Source of the DNA: JBAYGJ01 sp041649335
GTDB taxonomy: Bacteria > Patescibacteriota > Patescibacteriia > UBA10025 > JAHIVO01
Length of the DNA stretch: 13,658 nt
Reading direction: 5' to 3'
Assembly: GCA_041649335.1 (NCBI GenBank)
Contig: JBAZNF010000027.1
Coordinates: 1 to 13,658, forward strand
The translations under genes were made by a program, and so were the position numbers. This document shows, piece by piece, positions 12,744-13,658 of this stretch. Numbering within the stretch: position 1 is the first letter of the stretch; every line of letters starts with the position of its first letter. Under the pieces are notes generated by a model, which had not been told where the DNA came from, did not search any database, and saw only the letters and a program-made list of their open reading frames with translations.

Positions 12744-12771
12744 ATCCTAGTACTATCAGTATACCTGTCAA
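12744..12771 (-). promoter_or_regulatory. Candidate distal promoter of the envelope cluster
   Basis: Minus-strand TTGACA (12766-12771), a 16-base spacer and TAGGAT (12744-12749). RNA from here would have a leader of about 135 bases that includes a weak AGCC/GGCT hairpin followed by six Ts (12687-12714), perhaps a partial terminator. Confidence 0.4.
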
Positions 12772-12791
12772 GCCGGACTGTAGACAAGAAT

Positions 12792-12823
12792 AAAAAATCC
12801 CCTGACTGTCAAGCAGCCAGGGG
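12792..12823 (-). terminator. Terminator of the 25-residue peptide gene
   Basis: A 10-bp stem (plus arms 12799-12808 and 12814-12823, one G-U pair on the transcribed strand) with a five-base loop, followed on the minus strand by A and six Ts. It lies 56 bases after the peptide's stop codon. Confidence 0.9.
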
Positions 12824-12879
12824 TGGTATATACTGGCCAGCGTCAACTAGACCAGACAACCTGTTTCAGCGGCAAAACA

Positions 12880-12957
12880 CTAGAATTCGCCGCCCCATGG
12901 ATGGTCCATCAATACGATGGCTACCAGAATGCCGATCTTGGCCATCCAGTAATACAT
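12880..12957 (-). CDS. Tiny membrane peptide (25 aa)
   Basis: The ATG at 12957 is preceded by AAAAGGA with a six-base gap, and a frame of 25 codons ends in TAG. The peptide begins MYYWMAKIGILVAIVLMD and ends HPWGGEF. It has an aromatic head, one lysine, a stretch of about 11 hydrophobic residues able to enter a membrane, and a polar tail. A strong terminator follows and no other frame in this interval has a ribosome site, which supports a real small gene. The family is unknown. Small size, one hydrophobic segment, its own terminator and a possibly masked ribosome site are features shared with type I toxins and with regulatory membrane peptides. It precedes the envelope cluster on the same strand and may work with it. 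Confidence 0.55.
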   Translation of the reverse strand: MYYWMAKIGILVAIVLMDHPWGGEF

Positions 12958-12963
12958 GGGTAT

Positions 12964-12981
12964 TCCTTTTGTTAGGAGGTG
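12964..12981 (-). promoter_or_regulatory. Anti-Shine-Dalgarno-like sequence facing the tiny peptide's ribosome site
   Basis: On the minus strand, CACCTCCT (12974-12981) comes before the AGGA (12964-12967) of the peptide's ribosome site; TCCT and AGGA can pair around a six-base loop. The stem is only four pairs, so masking would be weak unless other structure helps. Confidence 0.35.
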
Positions 12982-13104
12982 AGGGGAGAAATTCCGCACG
13001 GTCCCAAAGATCGTGTGAGGATCGGGAGTATGCGGTGTTGACGGTGAAAGGAACTGTATATAACAATATGATATTTTTTATCTAATGATTGTTTCACTGA
13101 CATC

Positions 13105-13125
13105 AAAAACCGTATGAGGCCGGTT
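13105..13125 (-). terminator. Probable terminator of tmk
   Basis: Minus-strand stem AACCG/CGGTT (plus arms 13121-13125 and 13108-13112) with an eight-base loop and five Ts. The stem overlaps the tmk stop codon. It is short, hence moderate confidence. Confidence 0.5.
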
Positions 13126-13658
13126 AAAAAAAATGTTCCCAAATATTAATTACCTGTTTTTCGCTTTCTGATTGCGGGACATCAGTATCGATATATTCGA
13201 CACGGCTGCCGGCCCGGGTGAATATTTTTTTGAACCAGGGCGCCCGGAACCGTGCCTGCGCTCGCCGTAAAAAACGCAATTTTTCAAAAATCGCCGCGTC
13301 TTTTTTTTCGTACCGCTTCATCAGCCGGTCCATGGCCAGGCGCGGATCGACGGTCACGATGACCAGCAGGTCCGGGCGGTACTGCCTGGCCAGGCGGTTG
13401 CCGGCCAGCTGCAGTATCCGGCGGACGCTCAGCGGATCATTCTGAATGGGCTGGTAACAGATGGACGTGCTGAACCCCCGCTCCTGAAATACGAACTTCC
13501 CCGCTAGTAAAGCTGGGATGATCAGCCGTCTATATAAAATAAGTCGATCCAGGGCATACGCCTGGGCGGTTTCCATCGCCGTATAGTCACGGCCGTTATG
13601 CCGGACGATTTCCTCGCGTATTGCCTGACCGACCAGGGAAAAAGTGGGTTCCGCAGAC
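13124..13658 (-). CDS. tmk: Thymidylate kinase (dTMP kinase), 5' end missing
   Basis: Tmk phosphorylates dTMP to dTDP with ATP. The frame is open to the window edge, so the P-loop is not seen; 177 residues are visible. The first segment, SAEPTFSLVGQAIREEIV, matches the EPGGTxxGExIRE region. ALDRLILYRRLIIPALLAGK is the DR dTMP-binding helix. FVFQERGFSTSICYQP is the strand, substrate loop and aYQ motif; PDLLVIVTVDPRLAMDRLMKR is the next strand and start of the LID; and AAIFEKLRFLRRAQARF is the conserved helix after it. The loop usually reads D-R-Y/F; here it is E-R-G, so the normal Asp is Glu. The C-terminus ends with YIDTDVPQSESEKQVINIW, the usual final strand and helix. A general deoxynucleoside monophosphate kinase is less likely. 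Confidence 0.85.
   Translation of the reverse strand, partial: SAEPTFSLVGQAIREEIVRHNGRDYTAMETAQAYALDRLILYRRLIIPALLAGKFVFQERGFSTSICYQPIQNDPLSVRRILQLAGNRLARQYRPDLLVIVTVDPRLAMDRLMKRYEKKDAAIFEKLRFLRRAQARFRAPWFKKIFTRAGSRVEYIDTDVPQSESEKQVINIWEHFF

Noticed and set aside
12974..12983. AGGAGGTGAG on the plus strand, looking like a strong ribosome site
   Set aside because: No ATG, GTG or TTG at a proper distance opens more than a few codons. It reads better as an anti-SD-like element of the minus-strand peptide leader.
12866..13066. 66-codon minus-strand frame overlapping the 25-residue peptide
   Set aside because: No ribosome site and an implausible composition. The 25-codon frame has a ribosome site and sits correctly before the terminator.
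1..13658. tRNA, rRNA, CRISPR arrays, insertion sequences or phage genes
   Set aside because: None seen by eye: no T-arm-like motifs in plausible context, no regularly spaced repeats, no transposase or integrase motifs.

Overview
The window looks like part of a compact bacterial genome, with short intergenic gaps, overlapping start and stop codons, several very small genes, strong AAGGAGG ribosome sites and many intrinsic terminators. The loose mix of housekeeping genes on both strands, and a short asparaginyl-tRNA-synthetase-like protein without an anticodon domain, would fit a reduced-genome lineage such as Patescibacteria/CPR. That placement is inference; no rRNA gene is present to test it.

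Left part (1-3700): the 3' part of miaB (tRNA methylthiotransferase); a small multi-pass membrane protein on the minus strand with its own promoter and terminator; a receiver-like protein without the phospho-acceptor residue; then miaA and an overlapping short hpf/raiA gene on the plus strand. MiaA and MiaB act in succession in making ms2i6A37 in tRNA, although two minus-strand genes lie between them here.

Middle part (3700-10000): pyrC (dihydroorotase), an HsmA-like membrane protein on the plus strand, an asparagine synthetase/AsnRS-like catalytic domain, and pyrD (dihydroorotate dehydrogenase). The DNA upstream of pyrD holds a good promoter, a 51-codon frame that starts almost at the predicted RNA start, and two strong intrinsic terminators before the pyrD ribosome site. 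This looks like an attenuator. Next come a Cys/His-rich 60-residue protein, a 50-residue charged protein one base behind gatB, and gatB itself. GatB and the AsnRS-like protein both concern Asn/Gln supply for translation.

Right part (10026-13123): a minus-strand cluster of four envelope genes: a secreted 255-residue protein, a 188-residue single-pass membrane protein, a 63-residue secreted or membrane peptide with two cysteines, and a TonB-like protein. A strong terminator closes it. Upstream lies a 25-residue membrane peptide gene with its own terminator and a ribosome site that may be masked. None of the first three cluster genes is recognisable, so this is the best place to look for an undescribed system. 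The window ends inside tmk (thymidylate kinase).
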